A stretch of 64,000 nucleotides of DNA from Corynebacterium lactis RW2-5 (GTDB lineage: Bacteria > Actinomycetota > Actinomycetes > Mycobacteriales > Mycobacteriaceae), in contig NZ_CP006841.1 in assembly GCF_001274895.1 (NCBI RefSeq), forward strand, positions 2,294,001 through 2,358,000, written 5' to 3'. Both the position numbers and the translations under genes were made by a program. Numbering within the stretch: position 1 is the first letter of the stretch; each line of letters opens with the position of its first letter. Of the stretch, positions 15,906-25,065 are shown piece after piece. Under the pieces are notes generated by a model. That model had not been told where the DNA came from. It did no database searches and worked only from the letters and a program-made list of their open reading frames with translations.

Positions 15906-16989
15906 CGAGGACCAGCGCCGACCCCAGCCATCCGAAGCCGCAGGTGAAATAGCTAAAGGCCTCGGGATCGATGGAAAAGCCCATTCCCGTGTCGGCAAGG
16001 TATCCACCGTTGCCGCTGCGCGGTCTACTTCGACGGACTATGCCGACGAAAAGTCCCGCCGCGACAGTTACACTCCACAAACATGCTGATGCCGACATCG
16101 GATTCCCAGCAACCACCGTGGTGACGATAGCGCCCGCCACTGCCATCACCATGGCGACCGCCTTCGGCAAGGGCGATACCACCCCGAGTTCGGATACGTC
16201 CGCTGCCCTGCAAACTCCCGCAGAGCCAATCATCCAGAAGACCAAAAGCACAATTGCGACAGCGCCCGGGGACAATTCCGCGAGCCCAATCGCCAGAAAA
16301 ACTGCGCTTCCTATCAATAGTCCCAGATAGGAACGACGTCGAAGCCGACGGAGGAAAATCTGGAACAAATTGCTCGAAGCTGAGGACGAACGAGTCTTGC
16401 ACCACGTCGCGGCAATCGCCTTCGAAGCCACCTCTGAGTCGCGCAGGTACAGCGAAGCCGAATAAAACACGCGCGAATCACCTGCACGCAGAATCTGCGA
16501 CAGGCGAAATCTTCGCCGCAATCCCAGCGCGAACCTCAGCAGCATCGCGACAGCTGCGCAGCCAGCAGCAGCCACAAATGTTTCCAGGCCTAGTACCCAA
16601 TGATGCGCAATCCCGATCAACGCACCGAAAACGCCTGTAGTCAGTATCTGCCCGACTGCTACCGAGTCAACCAGGCTGAGCCTGCCCCGGGGCCGGTCCC
16701 GATAAACCCACGCCTCGCGACTAACCGCCTGCAGCGGCAGCATCTTCTCAGCTACGAAAACGACAGTGACCAGCCCAATAATCGCACAACCAAACTGAAC
16801 TGGAGCCGGGATACTCCGCACCAGCCCGCCCGCGAACTCTTCCTGCCGGGATAGCCAGCCTGTTGTTGCATATAGAATCTGCAGCAGCATTCCGACCGCG
16901 ATGAGGTAGACCGTCAGGTCGCCCACCACACTAAGCGCTGTGGTCAGGCCTGCTTTACGACGCCATCTTTCCATTTCCGCTGTCGCCAT
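15883..16989 (-). CDS. Membrane component of a two-gene ABC transporter
   Basis: A protein of 368 residues counted from the ATG at 16989, which overlaps the stop of the ATPase gene by one base (TGATG) and so is translationally coupled; an in-frame start at 17025 would overlap more. About ten hydrophobic helices are arranged in pairs, with basic loops (GLRRRFRLSQIL, FLRRLRRRSYLG). No family is recognised; it is taken as the permease of the upstream ATPase. Its last codons lie in a 32-bp direct repeat. It is convergent with, and 17 bp from, the GDPD gene. Confidence 0.75.
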   Translation of the reverse strand: MATAEMERWRRKAGLTTALSVVGDLTVYLIAVGMLLQILYATTGWLSRQEEFAGGLVRSIPAPVQFGCAIIGLVTVVFVAEKMLPLQAVSREAWVYRDRPRGRLSLVDSVAVGQILTTGVFGALIGIAHHWVLGLETFVAAAGCAAVAMLLRFALGLRRRFRLSQILRAGDSRVFYSASLYLRDSEVASKAIAATWCKTRSSSASSNLFQIFLRRLRRRSYLGLLIGSAVFLAIGLAELSPGAVAIVLLVFWMIGSAGVCRAADVSELGVVSPLPKAVAMVMAVAGAIVTTVVAGNPMSASACLWSVTVAAGLFVGIVRRSRPRSGNGGYLADTGMGFSIDPEAFSYFTCGFGWLGSALVLGHFSAGW

Positions 16990-17681
16990 CACGCTGCGGG
17001 CTCCAACTCGATCAGCTGATTGCAACGTGTGGCGATAACGGAACTGTGAGTGGCGACCACGACCAACCGCTTTCTTTTAGCTAATTCAGCGAGAATATCG
17101 GCTACAAAGTCTTGCCACGAGGAGTCAAGGTGCCGCTCTGGTTCATCGATGAGAAGCACGGGAGCAGTCGACAGCTCCAGCTGCGAGGCGAGAAAAACTC
17201 GTTGCCTCTGTCCGCTGGAAAGATCTTTTGGGGAGATCCCCAGCAGGGCATCCAGTCTCCACCGGTCGACGACCACATCCCACATCGAAGGTAGCCGCTT
17301 CGCAGCACGTCCTAGCAGCGCCAAGTGTTCGCCAACGGTTAGGTCGGGGAGGAAAACTGGCTCTGCAACGTGGACTATTTTGCCGATACTCGCACGGGAC
17401 CCACTATCGATGACGGCATTAACTCGAGCGCTATTCCCCGTCAAGCCGGGCGCACTTGGAATGAGCTCAACCGAACCCGACAGTGGCTCCAGCTCCCCCG
17501 CAAGTGTTTTAAGTAGCGTCGACTTTCCCGCCCCGTTGGGTCCGACGAGGCCGTAGAGGTTGCCGTCGGCAAGCGTCGTTTCGAGCGACCCCACAGGAAA
17601 TACGTAACCGTAGGTGCAATCGGCGTTGAGGTGGAAGGTCATGAGCTCAGAATAAACGGTCGCTCTAGGTTGCCCGGACAC
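16989..17681 (-). CDS. ABC transporter ATP-binding protein
   Basis: A protein of 230 residues with Walker A GPNGAGKST near 47-55, signature DLSSGQRQRVFLA, Walker B VLLIDEPERHLD and the switch His in VVATHSSVIA. The GTG at 17681 lacks a clear ribosome site; an ATG at 17642 is an alternative that would shorten the protein by 13 residues. The permease gene follows with a one-base overlap. The pair looks like a small ABC exporter of the CcmA/heme- or peptide-export type; substrate unknown. Confidence 0.85.
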   Translation of the reverse strand: MSGQPRATVYSELMTFHLNADCTYGYVFPVGSLETTLADGNLYGLVGPNGAGKSTLLKTLAGELEPLSGSVELIPSAPGLTGNSARVNAVIDSGSRASIGKIVHVAEPVFLPDLTVGEHLALLGRAAKRLPSMWDVVVDRWRLDALLGISPKDLSSGQRQRVFLASQLELSTAPVLLIDEPERHLDSSWQDFVADILAELAKRKRLVVVATHSSVIATRCNQLIELEPAA

Positions 17682-17720
17682 TTCAGCACAACCTCGTGAC
17701 TGTAGAACAGCGGAGAGCGC

Positions 17721-17752
17721 GCGCTACAGTCACCAGCCAGCGCTAAAGTGCC
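17721..17752 (+). repeat. 32-bp direct repeat, copy 2
   Basis: Identical to 15874-15905 but lies upstream of the ABC ATPase gene, between it and purB. Read on the minus strand it encodes the same HFSAGW-stop tail as the permease, so it looks like the scar of a lost second copy of the permease end. Confidence 0.9.
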
Positions 17753-17809
17753 AGGAAGGACGGGAAGGCCAGGAAACGCGGGGAGAAAACTGCCCGCTAG
17801 GGCTGCCCG

Positions 17810-19240
17810 CTACAGAATCTCACCCGGCTTGTAGGCCTCAGCCTCCGGGTACTTCGCAACGACATCCTCAACGCGGGCAATGACGCGGTCGACCTGGGAT
17901 TCCGCGGCACCGATGAAGGCGTGACGGTTGGACAGGGCGTCGGCAAGCCCATTCTTATCGAGCGGGAAGCGATCATCGGCGGCGAGGCGCTCGGTGAGGT
18001 TCTGCTCCGCGCCCTTCTCGCGCATGTCCAGCGCGGTGGCCACGGCGTGCTCCTTGATAATCTCATGAGCCTCCTCGCGGCCCATACCGGCACGAACAGC
18101 GGCCATCAGGATCTTGGTCGAGGCAAGGAACGGCAGGTAGCGCTCCAGCTCACGGTCGATCATGGCTGGGAAAGCCCCAAACTCATCGAGCACGGTGAGG
18201 AAGGTTTCGAACATGCCATCCATAGCGAAGAACGCATCCGGCAGCGCGACTCGACGCACGACAGAGCAGGATACGTCACCCTCATTCCACTGAGTGCCGG
18301 CGTACTCGCTCAGCATGGTCATGTATCCGCGCAGAATCACCTGGAAGCCGTGAACGCGCTCGCAGGAGCGGGCATTCATCTTGTGTGGCATGGCCGACGA
18401 GCCGACCTGCCCCTCCTTGAATCCCTCGGTGACAGTTTCGTTGCCGGCCATCAATCGGATGGTGGTGGCCAGCGAAGCCGGGCCTGCGCCAATCTCTACC
18501 AGGGCAGATAGCGCGTCAAAGTCCAGCGTACGCGGGTAAACCTGCCCGACAGAGTCGAAGACACGGTCGAAGCCGAGGCCCTCGGCGATTTCCTGTTCGA
18601 GAGAAGCCAGGGCGGATTCGTCTCCGTCGAGGAGATCGAGCATATCCTGCGCGGTACCCATCGGCCCCTTGATGCCGCGCAGTGGGTAGCGGGCAATCAG
18701 GTCCTCAATACGCTCGATGCCAAGGAGCATCTCATCGGCAGCCGAGGCGAAGCGCTTGCCCAAGGTGGTGGCCTGCGCGGCGACGTTATGGGAGCGGCCA
18801 GCCATAACCAACGATTGGTACTGAGACGCCTTCTCCGCAGTGCGCGCGGCCACGGCTACGGCCTTGTCACGCACAACCTTCAACGATTGCAAGACCTGAA
18901 GCTGCTCGACATTTTCGGTCAGATCGCGGGAGGTCATGCCCTTGTGAATGTGTTCCGTACCAGCCAAGGCACAAAATTCCTCGATACGAGCTTTCACATC
19001 ATGGCGGGTAACACGCTCGCGGGCGGCAATTGACTCAAGATCGACCTGTTCAATGACGGCCTCGTAGGCCTCGACGGTGCCTTCCGGAACCTCAATACCC
19101 CGGGCGATCTGGGCTTTTAAGACCGCAATCCAGAGCCTGCGCTCTAGCACGATCTTGTACTCAGGACTCCATAGCTCCGTAAGGGATGCAGAAGCATAAC
19201 GGTTAGCGAGGACGTTTGCAATCTTCTTTTTCTCAGCCAC
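17810..19240 (-). CDS. purB: Adenylosuccinate lyase
   Basis: A protein of 476 residues from a GTG start. The fumarase/aspartase superfamily signature SSAMPHKMN lies near 278, with the catalytic Ser in the flexible loop. TSRDLTENVEQLQ and AGRSHNVAAQATTLGKR are the other conserved regions; the His of GRSHN acts in catalysis. The enzyme removes fumarate from SAICAR and from adenylosuccinate in purine synthesis. Other pathway genes are not adjacent, though purD lies at 45969-47243. The 476-residue length matches actinobacterial PurB. Confidence 0.95.
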   Translation of the reverse strand: MAEKKKIANVLANRYASASLTELWSPEYKIVLERRLWIAVLKAQIARGIEVPEGTVEAYEAVIEQVDLESIAARERVTRHDVKARIEEFCALAGTEHIHKGMTSRDLTENVEQLQVLQSLKVVRDKAVAVAARTAEKASQYQSLVMAGRSHNVAAQATTLGKRFASAADEMLLGIERIEDLIARYPLRGIKGPMGTAQDMLDLLDGDESALASLEQEIAEGLGFDRVFDSVGQVYPRTLDFDALSALVEIGAGPASLATTIRLMAGNETVTEGFKEGQVGSSAMPHKMNARSCERVHGFQVILRGYMTMLSEYAGTQWNEGDVSCSVVRRVALPDAFFAMDGMFETFLTVLDEFGAFPAMIDRELERYLPFLASTKILMAAVRAGMGREEAHEIIKEHAVATALDMREKGAEQNLTERLAADDRFPLDKNGLADALSNRHAFIGAAESQVDRVIARVEDVVAKYPEAEAYKPGEIL

Positions 19241-19301
19241 GTCCTCAAGTATTCCACGGTTTGACCGCAGCTAGTACTTCGCACCTCGGTACCGAAAACT
19301 T

Positions 19302-19772
19302 TTATCTCGGCCAATGCTGTTGCCGCAGGGCCTCAACGTCCTTATTAAATCGTTCCAATAGTTGCGCTAATTCGCGTACGGCACTGTCCGGCCATTGACG
19401 AGTCACATAACCGATAGATTGGGCGCGGCGCCCCAGCTCTTCTTCCAGCAGCTTCTCACCGTTGACGGTGGCGCGGTGCAATTTCGCAGAACCGCCCTCG
19501 GGATCATTAATTCTTTCGATTAATCCGTGCTTCATTGCCGCGGCAACCTGGCGATGAACCGTGGAGATATCCAGACCGAAAGCCTCAGCCAGATCGGCAA
19601 CGGACATTGGCGCTGATGCCGTTAGTCGGGCGAGCAAAATGGTGGCGGAGCGATCAAGCACGGCTTGCCGCTTGTATGGCGCAATACCTTGAGTCGCAAG
19701 CCGAGAAAGCAGCATAATCTCGTATACCAGGTCTGCAATGTCGTCCGAACGCATATTCCTTACTATATTCAT
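19302..19772 (-). CDS. MarR-family transcriptional regulator
   Basis: A protein of 156 residues with a winged helix-turn-helix at about 50-110 (MSVADLAEAFGLDISTVHRQVAAAMKHGLIERIND...GSAKLHRATVNGEKLL). The flanking helices are typical MarR dimer helices. Start at 19772, with an internal ATG at 19754 also possible. It is divergent from an MFS carrier gene. Two copies of a TTTGCAT-containing palindrome lie between them, so it probably represses that carrier, and itself, until a ligand binds. The ligand is not predictable. Confidence 0.85.
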   Translation of the reverse strand: MNIVRNMRSDDIADLVYEIMLLSRLATQGIAPYKRQAVLDRSATILLARLTASAPMSVADLAEAFGLDISTVHRQVAAAMKHGLIERINDPEGGSAKLHRATVNGEKLLEEELGRRAQSIGYVTRQWPDSAVRELAQLLERFNKDVEALRQQHWPR

Positions 19773-19863
19773 CCAGGCACCTAGCCAGGCCTTTACCTAG
19801 GCGCGGACTCCGCCTTTCATGCTGGCTCAACTCGATTACGGCATAAACTCTCAGGTCTGCAGG

Positions 19864-19910
19864 TTTGCATGATACAATCTCCTCACATGTCGATTTTTGC
19901 ATGATGCAAA
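19864..19910 (+). promoter_or_regulatory. Twin operator candidate in the marR-MFS intergenic region
   Basis: A perfect 7-1-7 palindrome, TTTGCATGATGCAAA, lies at 19896-19910. A degenerate copy, TTTGCATGATACAAT, lies 32 bp upstream at 19864-19878. The spacing of about three helix turns puts both on one DNA face. The first copy also contains TACAAT, a possible -10 box, so binding there would block transcription. Confidence 0.6.
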
Positions 19911-20197
19911 CGTCGCAGTCATGCAGTTTTCGACCCCATTTTTGGCCCCTCACCTCGTTTCCAGCCCTTCACCTCGGTGGCGCTCAGTTACAGGTTTACG
20001 CAAGTGGTGCGGCAATTACCCGTGTCGCGATTTTGTCGTGGCATTTTCTCGCCGAGCTTTTCCTCGCCTTTGGTTCAACCCGGCAAGTATTGCACCGGTG
20101 TCCCCTGAGCACCCCACAATCGCGAGCTGTAGAAGTTGGGGGCTACAGACACGACAGATACAGCCTTTGGCACATACCCTGAAAGGAGCACTGCTCG

Positions 20198-21424
20198 GTG
20201 GCCTCGAAACAAAGTTCGGCAGCGAAACCGCGTTTGTTTACTCCGACTTTTCTAGTCGCGTGGTTGATTAACTTCAGCATGTTTCTCGTCTTTTACTTAC
20301 TCGTGACGATTATGGCCCTCTATGCCGTCAAAGAGTTTTCCGCCTCTAACGCCGCCGCCGGCTTCGCCTCCAGTTCCTTCGTCGTAGGCGCGACTTTTGC
20401 CCGCATGTTTTCCGGCTGGCTCGTCGACTCAATGGGCGGGCGCAAAATACTATTTACTACCCTTGCGGTCATCGCCGTCACCTGCGCTGGCTACCTGGTG
20501 GCCGGAACTTTGGTTGCCGTCATTATCGTGCGCGCCCTCCACGGAATTGCCTACGCGCTAGCATCCACCGCGGTTATGGCGATTGCACAAGGCGCCATCC
20601 CCTCGAGCCGCCGCGCCGAGGGAACTGGCTACTTCACCATGGGAAATACCCTAGCCACCGCCATTGGCCCAGCTCTCGGCCTCGCAATGAGCAGCTCTTT
20701 AGGCTATACCTCACTGTTCGTATTTTCCCTGGCTCTTGCCGTAGTTTCTCTAGGGCTGGCCTTTACCTTGCCCAAGCCAGACACCAACCCGGCTTCGAAC
20801 GCTTCTAAAAAGTTCCAGCTCAGCGACATCGTTCATCCGACTGTGCTTCCCATCGGCAGCTTTATGCTGCTAATCGGCCTAGCCTACGCCGGCGTGATTA
20901 CATTCTTGAACCAATATTCGGTACAGGAAAACCTCACCACTGGCGCAGGTTTCTTTTTCCTTGCGTCAGCATTCTCCATGATTTCCGCCCGTACTTTCCT
21001 TGGTCGACTCCAGGACCACCGCGGCGACAACCCTGTAATCGCAATTGGCGTGGTCTGCTACGTCATCTGCCTGGCGCTTCTGGGTATTGCTACCTCAGAT
21101 TGGATGGTCGTTGTAGCGGGTATTTTCTCCGGCCTGGGCTACGGCACTATTGCTCCCGCATGCCAGGCTATTGCTGTGCGTTGCGTACCCGCCCATAAAA
21201 TGGGCACCGGCATCTCAACCCTTTTCCTGCTTTCCGACGTAGGACTTGGCCTCGGGCCGATTCTACTTGGTTACATTGCTTCCAACTCGGGCTTTGCCAT
21301 GATGTATTTAGGTCTGTCGGCGCTGACCCTAATCGCGGGCATCTACTACATCTTTATTCACGGGCGTAAGCCACAATCGAAGCCACACCATGTGCAGATT
21401 GCTACCGTAGAAAAGATCGACTGA
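20198..21424 (+). CDS. MFS transporter (drug or metabolite efflux)
   Basis: A protein of 408 residues with twelve hydrophobic helices. The motif between helices 2 and 3 is GWLVDSMGGRKILF, the MFS motif A (G-x3-D-x2-G-R-R/K). The GTG start is preceded by GAAAGGA at a suitable distance. The protein resembles the YfcJ/YnfM drug-resistance-like group of permeases. Its control by the divergent MarR regulator points to an efflux role. About 280 bp between the operators and the start are untranslated, with no conserved element seen. Confidence 0.85.
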   Translation: MASKQSSAAKPRLFTPTFLVAWLINFSMFLVFYLLVTIMALYAVKEFSASNAAAGFASSSFVVGATFARMFSGWLVDSMGGRKILFTTLAVIAVTCAGYLVAGTLVAVIIVRALHGIAYALASTAVMAIAQGAIPSSRRAEGTGYFTMGNTLATAIGPALGLAMSSSLGYTSLFVFSLALAVVSLGLAFTLPKPDTNPASNASKKFQLSDIVHPTVLPIGSFMLLIGLAYAGVITFLNQYSVQENLTTGAGFFFLASAFSMISARTFLGRLQDHRGDNPVIAIGVVCYVICLALLGIATSDWMVVVAGIFSGLGYGTIAPACQAIAVRCVPAHKMGTGISTLFLLSDVGLGLGPILLGYIASNSGFAMMYLGLSALTLIAGIYYIFIHGRKPQSKPHHVQIATVEKID

Positions 21425-21514
21425 GCAGCGCCTAAACGCCATCCACACCCCACTGTCATGAGCGCCGTCACATCGGCAATGTACTTTTGCTGTCGATTAC
21501 AATAAAATTTTCGC

Positions 21515-22270
21515 ATGACAGACTCATCAAAATCTCAGCCAATGATCTCGCTCGCTGGGGTGAATAAACACTTCGGCGAGTACCACGCACTACGCGATAT
21601 CAACCTGGAAATCCCAGCTGGTCAGGTCGTTGTTATCCTGGGCCCATCCGGCTCGGGAAAATCTACGCTGTGCCGGACGATTAACCGTCTCGAAACCATC
21701 GACAGCGGCGAAATCCGCATCAATGGCGAGTTACTGCCTGAGGAAGGTAAGGCTCTAACCCGACTTCGGGCTGAGGTCGGCATGGTCTTCCAGCAGTTTA
21801 ACCTGTTTAGTCACATGACGATCCGTGACAATGTAACTCTGGCGCCGATGAAGGTTCGCAAGACCTCCAAGGCCGAGGCCCGCGAGCGCGCGGAGAAGCT
21901 CCTCGACCGCGTCGGCATCGCCGCCCAGGCCGACAAGTACCCGGCGCAGCTCTCCGGCGGCCAGCAGCAGCGCGTCGCTATTGCACGCGCCCTGGCTATG
22001 GATCCAAAGGTCATGCTCTTCGACGAGCCGACCTCCGCGCTCGACCCCGAGATGATCAACGAGGTCCTCGACGTCATGACCGATCTGGCGAAGGGCGGCA
22101 TGACCATGGTCTGCGTGACCCACGAGATGAGCTTCGCCCGCCGAGTTGCCGACCGCATTCTGTTCATGGCCGACGGCGCGATCATCGAAGACACCGATCC
22201 GGAGACCTTCTTCACCAACCCCGCCACCGATCGCGCCAAGGAATTCCTGGCGAAGATCGTCGGCCACTAG
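21515..22270 (+). CDS. gluA: Glutamate/polar amino acid ABC transporter, ATP-binding protein
   Basis: A protein of 251 residues: Walker A GPSGSGKST near 47-55, Q-loop VFQQFNLF, signature LSGGQQQRVAIARALA, Walker B VMLFDEPTSALDPEM, switch VTHEM. This is the GlnQ/GluA/HisP form. The ATG has no ribosome site; TAAAAT at 21503-21508 lies where a -10 box would put the transcript start on or next to the ATG, so the mRNA may be leaderless. It is first gene of gluA-gluB-gluC-gluD, which takes up glutamate or related amino acids. Confidence 0.92.
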   Translation: MTDSSKSQPMISLAGVNKHFGEYHALRDINLEIPAGQVVVILGPSGSGKSTLCRTINRLETIDSGEIRINGELLPEEGKALTRLRAEVGMVFQQFNLFSHMTIRDNVTLAPMKVRKTSKAEARERAEKLLDRVGIAAQADKYPAQLSGGQQQRVAIARALAMDPKVMLFDEPTSALDPEMINEVLDVMTDLAKGGMTMVCVTHEMSFARRVADRILFMADGAIIEDTDPETFFTNPATDRAKEFLAKIVGH

Positions 22271-22282
22271 GGGCTGGTCAGC

Positions 22283-23219
22283 ATGAATATTTCCGCTACC
22301 TCGGCCCGCACCAGCCGGGTCCAGGCCAAGTACAGCTGGGTCAAGCGCGCCGCCGCCGCAGTCGTCGTCGTCGCAACCACCGTATCTCTGGCCGCCTGCG
22401 GCTCCGGCGGCCCCCGCGACCTCCTGGCCGACATCGAGGCAGGCCACGTCACGCTCGGCACCAAGTTCGACCAGCCAGGCCTCGGCGAGCGCACCCCCCA
22501 ACCGCGAGTTCGCGGGGGTAGACACCGATGTCTCCCGTTTCGTCATTGAGTACATTGCTAAAAAGCACGGCTGGGCCGTGCCGGAGATGGACTGGCGCGA
22601 AACCCCGTCCGCCCAGCGCGAAACCCTGATCAACAACGGCGAGGTCAACATGATCGCCGCCACCTACTCGATCAACAAGGGCCGCCTCGCCGCCGTCGAC
22701 TTCGCCGGGCCTTACCTGGTCACCCACCAGGCGCTTCTGGTCCGCGGTTCCGCCGGCATCCAGGGGCTTGCCGACGTCGCCCCAGGCACCCGCCTGTGCT
22801 CCGTCTCGGGCTCCACCCCGGCGCAGAAGGTCAAAGACGCACTCCCGGAGGTGCAGCTGCAGGAGTTCGACACCTACGCGGCTTGCGCCGAAGGCGTCAA
22901 GCAGGGCGTCGTGGACGCCCTGACCACCGATGCGACCATCCTGGCTGGCTTCGCTCAGCGCTATAAGGAGCGCTTCGGCGATGACTTCCGAGTCGTCGAA
23001 CTCCACAAACCCGACGGTTCCTTCTGGACCAACGAAAACTACGGCATCGGCCTGCCCAAGGGCAACGACAAAGCCAAGGCAGAGGTCAACGAAGCGCTGG
23101 CAGCCCTCTACGACACCGGGGAACTGGAGAAAATCGTCGCAAAGCACCTCGGTGACAAGTTCGAGCTCGGCGACAAGCCCGCCATCGGCGACCTGTCGTT
23201 CGTCAACAAGAAGAAGTAG
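22283..23219 (+). pseudogene. gluB: Glutamate ABC transporter binding lipoprotein, frameshifted
   Basis: The reading begins at the ATG at 22283 with a lipoprotein signal peptide (lipobox LAAC followed by GSGG) and continues to LGTKFDQPGLGERT. There a run of six C residues (22494-22499) carries one base too many. Removing one C restores PNREFAGVDTDVSRFVIEYIAKKHGW and a continuous frame to the stop at 23219, giving about 311 residues, the normal size for this solute-binding family. As written, translation ends at 22549. This is either a true loss of the binding subunit, a slippage-prone on/off switch, or a sequencing error in the C run. The other three subunits are intact. Confidence 0.85.
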
Positions 23220-23239
23220 GAAGGGGTGCAACCAAGATC

Positions 23240-23926
23240 ATGAATCCAGAACTATGGTCAGAAATGGGGCCGGAGCTACTTCCGGCGTTCTGGGTGACGA
23301 TTAAGCTGACTGTCGCCTCCGCGATTGGGTCGATGATTCTCGGCACGATTCTCACCGCGATGCGCGTGAGCCCCGTCGGGGTGCTGCGTACGCTATCGAC
23401 CTGGTACATCAACATCGTCCGCAACACCCCGCTGACCCTGATTGTGCTGTTGGCCTCCATGGGCCTTTACTACAACCTGGGTCTACTGCTCGCCGCGGAG
23501 AACGACTCCTTCATTGTGAAGCAGAACTTCCGCCTGGCGGTGCTGGCGTTCGTCGCCTACACCTCCTGCTTCGTTGCGGAGTCGCTGCGCTCCGGCATCA
23601 ACACCGTGCCCTTCGGACAGGCCGAGGCCGCGCGTTCGCTGGGGCTTAGCTTCGGCCAGAGCTTCCGACATATCATCTTCCCGCAGGCCCTGCGCGGCGC
23701 GATTGTGCCGCTGGGCAATACCCTGATTGCTCTGACGAAGAACACGACTATCGCGTCGGTCATTGGCGTGGCTGAGGCCTCGCTGCTGATGAAGACGCTC
23801 ACGGAGGACTACGCCAGTGACATCCTGGTTATCTTCGGCATTATCGCCGTCGGGTTCATCATCCTCACCCTGCCGACGGGTCTCTTCTTCGGCTGGGCCG
23901 GCAAGCGTTGGGCGGTGAAGCGCTAA
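23240..23926 (+). CDS. gluC: Glutamate ABC transporter permease
   Basis: A protein of 228 residues with about five hydrophobic helices and the HisM-type permease signature: [15 protein letters not shown] early, then the EAA loop [35 protein letters not shown]. It starts 20 bp after gluB and shares one base of its stop with the gluD start. It pairs with GluD to form the membrane channel. Confidence 0.92.
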   Translation: MNPELWSEMGPELLPAFWVTIKLTVASAIGSMILGTILTAMRVSPVGVLRTLSTWYINIVRNTPLTLIVLLASMGLYYNLGLLLAAENDSFIVKQNFRLAVLAFVAYTSCFVAESLRSGINTVPFGQAEAARSLGLSFGQSFRHIIFPQALRGAIVPLGNTLIALTKNTTIASVIGVAEASLLMKTLTEDYASDILVIFGIIAVGFIILTLPTGLFFGWAGKRWAVKR

Positions 23927-24864
23927 TGGCTACTCGTGCAACAGTTCTATACGACGCACCGGGCCCCAAGGCCCAGCGTTTCAACCGAATCCTCACCGGC
24001 ATCACGCTGGTAGTTATCGTCGCGATTCTGGCGTGGGTCGGCATGAAGCTGGCCGATAAGGGTCAGTTCGAGGCAGCCAAGTGGTCCTTCTTCCTGGACT
24101 CGACCACTTGGACCACATACGTTTTGCCGGGTCTGGTCAGCACCATCGTCGCCGCCGTCGTGTCGATCGTTTTCGCGCTGGTCATCGGCGCCCTGCTGGG
24201 TGTCGGACGCCTTAGCCAGCAGGCTCCCGTCCGCTGGGTCTGCGGCGTTATCGTCGAGTTCTTCCGTTCTATTCCGGTGCTGGTGCTGATGCTGTTCGCA
24301 TACGCGGTCTTCGCGATGTGGCAGATCTTCCCATCCAGCTACCTTGGCTTTGCGGCCGTCGTGTTCGGACTGACCATGTACAACGGCTCCGTTATCGCCG
24401 AGACTCTGCGCTCGGGTATCGAGTCCCTTCCGAAGGGCCAGCGCGAAGCCGCAATCGCCCTGGGCCTGTCCCACCGCCAGTCCATGTACACGATTCTGCT
24501 TCCGCAGGCCGTCGCGGCGATGCTGCCGGCGATCATCTCCCAGATGGTCATCGCGCTGAAGGACTCCGCACTGGGCTACATGATCGGCTTCGTCGAGGTC
24601 GTTCGCTCCGGCCGCCAGCTCGGCGAGTACTACGGCGCCATGATTCCGGCGCTGGCCCTGGTCGCGACAATCCTGATCCTGATCAACTTCGGCCTGGCCA
24701 AGCTAGCCGAGCGCATCGAATACCAGCTCCGTGCCGGCCGCGCCCGCCGCAACATCATTGCTAAGGTGCCGCACCAGCGTGACGTCGGTGTCGTCACCAA
24801 GGACGAGGCCACCGTCGACTGGCACGCCGAGGGCCACAAGGACCTGCGTACCACCTTCGAGTAA
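23926..24864 (+). CDS. gluD: Glutamate ABC transporter permease
   Basis: A protein of 312 residues counted from the ATG at 23926, which overlaps the gluC stop as TAATG; an in-frame start at 23908 lies inside gluC and is less likely. It has five hydrophobic helices, [22 protein letters not shown] and the EAA loop [34 protein letters not shown]. It is longer than GluC at both ends, with a hydrophilic C-terminal tail (about 40 residues), as in the C. glutamicum protein. Confidence 0.92.
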   Translation: MATRATVLYDAPGPKAQRFNRILTGITLVVIVAILAWVGMKLADKGQFEAAKWSFFLDSTTWTTYVLPGLVSTIVAAVVSIVFALVIGALLGVGRLSQQAPVRWVCGVIVEFFRSIPVLVLMLFAYAVFAMWQIFPSSYLGFAAVVFGLTMYNGSVIAETLRSGIESLPKGQREAAIALGLSHRQSMYTILLPQAVAAMLPAIISQMVIALKDSALGYMIGFVEVVRSGRQLGEYYGAMIPALALVATILILINFGLAKLAERIEYQLRAGRARRNIIAKVPHQRDVGVVTKDEATVDWHAEGHKDLRTTFE

Positions 24865-24890
24865 GGGCTTTCTGCCCCCTACACACAACT

Positions 24891-24921
24891 AAGGCCCCAG
24901 TGTTTACCGCACTGGGGCCTT
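24891..24921 (+). terminator. Terminator of the glu operon
   Basis: A perfect 12-bp stem (AAGGCCCCAGTG and its complement) with a 7-base loop, 26 bp after the gluD stop. The flanks are A/T-rich on both sides but have no long T-tract. Confidence 0.8.
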
Positions 24922-25065
24922 AAACATGCCATACATGCCAAATAGCATCCAATAATAGCGAAAAACGGCTGTTACGCAGCTTGCCGCCTCGCCCCTTCCC
25001 CGACTTCAGCACTCGTTCGCGACTGTAGGCCACGCTATGGGCGGTGCTGAAGTCACAAATGAGCG

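Noticed and set aside
21755..22663. Long minus-strand frame across gluA and gluB
   Set aside because: Shadow of the ABC ATPase gene; Gly/Asp-rich sequence typical of antisense reading in GC-rich DNA.
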